Below the pieces are notes generated by a model. That model was not told the origin of the DNA. It ran no database searches and worked only from the letters and a program-made list of their open reading frames with translations. Made by a program: the position numbers and the translations under genes. This document shows, piece by piece, positions 4,255-5,982 of a stretch of 5,982 nt of DNA. Every line of letters begins with the position of its first letter. Position 1 is the first letter of the stretch. The stretch comes from Thermoplasmatota archaeon (GTDB lineage Archaea; Thermoplasmatota; E2; DHVEG-1). Where the stretch lies: NCBI GenBank assembly GCA_030612095.1, contig JAUWOO010000108.1, forward strand, positions 1 through 5,982. The letters run 5' to 3'.

Positions 4255-5970
4255 ATGCTCAAAGTATCGATACTTGACGGATACGTAGATGAACCTTCTT
4301 GCCTAGGGGTACCTCCATATATCAGCCCATATCCTAGATACATTGCCGGTGCAGTTTGGAGTATTGATAAGTCCGCACAGATTTTTTATGTAACAATTGA
4401 TCAGTTAAGGAATGATAAATCATTGTTAGACGTTTTATCAGAATCTGACATAATCGTAGTTATCGCTGGGATGTCTGTCCCAGGAAGATATCTTTCGGGA
4501 TTTCCTGTCAGCCCCAATGAGCTTGTATCTTTTCTAAACGGTTTATCTAGCCCCCTAAAAATACTCTGCGGTCCAGCTGCCCGTTATGGTTTTGGCATTT
4601 CAGGTGGTAAAAAAACCAGAGAGACATATTTTGTTGAAAATGTCTTTGATCTAATTGTAAAAGGCGATGGAGAAATCGTCTTATCTGAACTTTTGAAAAA
4701 TAAAAGTGATATGGATAAAATAGATTCTCTCAAATTGCGAGAGCATGCCAGCGATATTAGAGATTTTGCAGTAACGGGATCTAGTATAGTGTGTCAGCAT
4801 CCTTTTTATCCAGATTATCTAATAACTGAAATTGAAACATATCGAGGATGCTCCCGCAGTATAGTTGGAGGATGTTCATTTTGCAGTGAACCAAGTAAAG
4901 GACCTCCCGACTTCAGACCAATAAACGACATTCTCGATGAAATTAAAGCATTATATAAACATGGCATCAGGCACTTCCGTCTTGGTAATCAACCATGCAT
5001 ATTCTCATACATGGCAAAAGATGCAGGAAAGGCCGAATTCCCACGACCTAACCCACAGGCTCTGGAACAACTATTCAAAGGTATTCGCACTGTTGCTCCT
5101 GACCTTAAAACACTTCATATTGACAACGCCAATCCTGGTATCTTAGCACGATATCCTAGCGAATGCAAGCGCATTGCCAAAACCATCATTAAATATCATA
5201 CGTCTGGTGATGTTGCTGCTTTTGGAGTGGAAAGCGTTGATCCAATCGTTATCAAAAAAAATAATCTGAAGGCAACTGCTGAAGAGGTGTATAGTGCAAT
5301 AAAGCTTCTCAATGACGTCGGTTCAAAGACTGGTAGTAATGGACTACCGGAACTGTTACCGGGCCTTAACTTCGTATTTGGACTGGATGGAGAAACAAAA
5401 AAGACCTTTGAGTTAGATTATGAGTTCCTAAAAAAAATCTTGGATGACGGTTTACTTCTCAGACGTATTAATTTACGCCAGATCATACCTATTCCAGGCA
5501 CAAAGATGCACCAGATGGGGACTAAAATGGTATCCAGAAATAAACGTGAGTTTCAACGATTTAAAAGACAGGTCAGGGAAAACATAGAACGACCTATGCT
5601 AAAGAGAATACTTCCAGATGGCACTGTTTTAAGAGATGTTGTCACAGAGAAACACAGGGGAAAACTCACATACTGCAGGCAAATAGGTAGTTATCCATTA
5701 CTCATAGGAATACCTGGCGTCCTTCCATTACACACCAATCTGGATGTAAAAGTTACAGATTATGGATACAGGTCTATAACAGCATTTCCATTCCCACTTA
5801 ATATCAACACTGCCCAGAGAGAGACAATCGAAGCCCTACCCGATGTTGGTAAAAAAAGAGCAATAAGAATCCTGGCAAAAAGACCTTTCAAAGACAGGAA
5901 ACATTTCATCGATTCCCTAGATGATCCAGATGTTGGAAACAAGATACTGGACTACATATCATTTAAGTAA
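4255..5970 (+). CDS. Radical SAM protein with C-terminal helix-hairpin-helix (COG1031 type)
   Basis: A 571-residue protein of the archaeal COG1031 family (Methanocaldococcus MJ1487-like), function unknown. The N-terminal domain (about 1-180) starts LDGYVDEPSCLGVPPYISPY, typical of the family, and has a Rossmann-like, B12-binding-like pattern with VKGDGEIVLSEL at 135-146. The radical SAM core follows: the cluster cysteines are C199, C207 and C210 in RGCSRSIVGGCSFCSEP, a C-x7-C-x2-C spacing instead of the usual C-x3-C-x2-C. FRLGNQPCIF (241-250), FGVESVDP (323-330), PGLNFVFGLDGET (369-381) and IIPIPGT (410-416) fit the later barrel strands. The C-terminus (about 515-570) is a helix-hairpin-helix: LNINTAQRETIEALPDVGKK, suggesting nucleic-acid binding. 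RNA or DNA modification is a reasonable guess, unproven. The start fits the conserved N-terminus; no ribosome site is seen. Length is normal and the stop at 5970 ends the frame cleanly. Confidence 0.9.
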   Translation: MLKVSILDGYVDEPSCLGVPPYISPYPRYIAGAVWSIDKSAQIFYVTIDQLRNDKSLLDVLSESDIIVVIAGMSVPGRYLSGFPVSPNELVSFLNGLSSPLKILCGPAARYGFGISGGKKTRETYFVENVFDLIVKGDGEIVLSELLKNKSDMDKIDSLKLREHASDIRDFAVTGSSIVCQHPFYPDYLITEIETYRGCSRSIVGGCSFCSEPSKGPPDFRPINDILDEIKALYKHGIRHFRLGNQPCIFSYMAKDAGKAEFPRPNPQALEQLFKGIRTVAPDLKTLHIDNANPGILARYPSECKRIAKTIIKYHTSGDVAAFGVESVDPIVIKKNNLKATAEEVYSAIKLLNDVGSKTGSNGLPELLPGLNFVFGLDGETKKTFELDYEFLKKILDDGLLLRRINLRQIIPIPGTKMHQMGTKMVSRNKREFQRFKRQVRENIERPMLKRILPDGTVLRDVVTEKHRGKLTYCRQIGSYPLLIGIPGVLPLHTNLDVKVTDYGYRSITAFPFPLNINTAQRETIEALPDVGKKRAIRILAKRPFKDRKHFIDSLDDPDVGNKILDYISFK

Positions 5971-5982
5971 CGACATAAATTA

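Noticed and set aside
4937..5146. 69-codon plus-strand frame
   Set aside because: Lies within the radical SAM gene in another frame.
5760..5942. 60-codon minus-strand frame
   Set aside because: Antisense to the helix-hairpin-helix end of the radical SAM gene.
1..5982. CRISPR array or insertion sequence
   Set aside because: No regularly spaced 24-37 bp repeats and no transposase with flanking terminal repeats were seen.

Overview
The right part of the window (about 2,800 to the end) looks like the chromosome of a methanogenic or related euryarchaeon, most likely near the Methanosarcinales. It carries a COG1031-type radical SAM protein with a C-terminal helix-hairpin-helix, a PKD-domain lipoprotein and an archaeal-style YjbQ (UPF0047) gene, with archaeal TATA boxes upstream. 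The taxon is an inference from gene families and promoter style; no rRNA or other marker is present.

The left part (1 to about 2,790) is different. It is AT-rich, strongly C-over-G on the plus strand in both coding and non-coding stretches, and all supported genes read leftward, many with clear Shine-Dalgarno sites. In transcription order they are a doubtful 30-aa ORF, a GC-rich hairpin, a 37-aa zinc-ribbon protein, a 74-aa unknown protein, a set of TTAAGTGAG repeats, a 164-aa HUH-type replication initiator, and the N-terminal 257 residues of a family A DNA polymerase that runs off the left edge. Initiator and polymerase overlap by 8 bp. This reads as the replication module of a plasmid, virus or integrated element. 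Family A polymerases are not normal archaeal chromosomal replicases, so the pairing with an HUH initiator is the most interesting point.

From about 2,108 to 2,790 there is no convincing gene. That stretch holds short direct repeats, several inverted repeats (one a perfect 14-bp AT-rich pair), an 11-bp tandem repeat and a textbook BRE/TATA promoter pointing right. It may be the end, origin or control region of the element.

At about 2,800 composition returns to normal. The YjbQ frame (to 3,194) is well conserved but has no usable in-frame start; one extra A in an A5 run would join it to an ATG at 2,800. It converges on the minus-strand PKD lipoprotein gene (3,237-4,079), which is divergent from the radical SAM gene (4,255-5,970). 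No shared pathway between these right-hand genes is visible.
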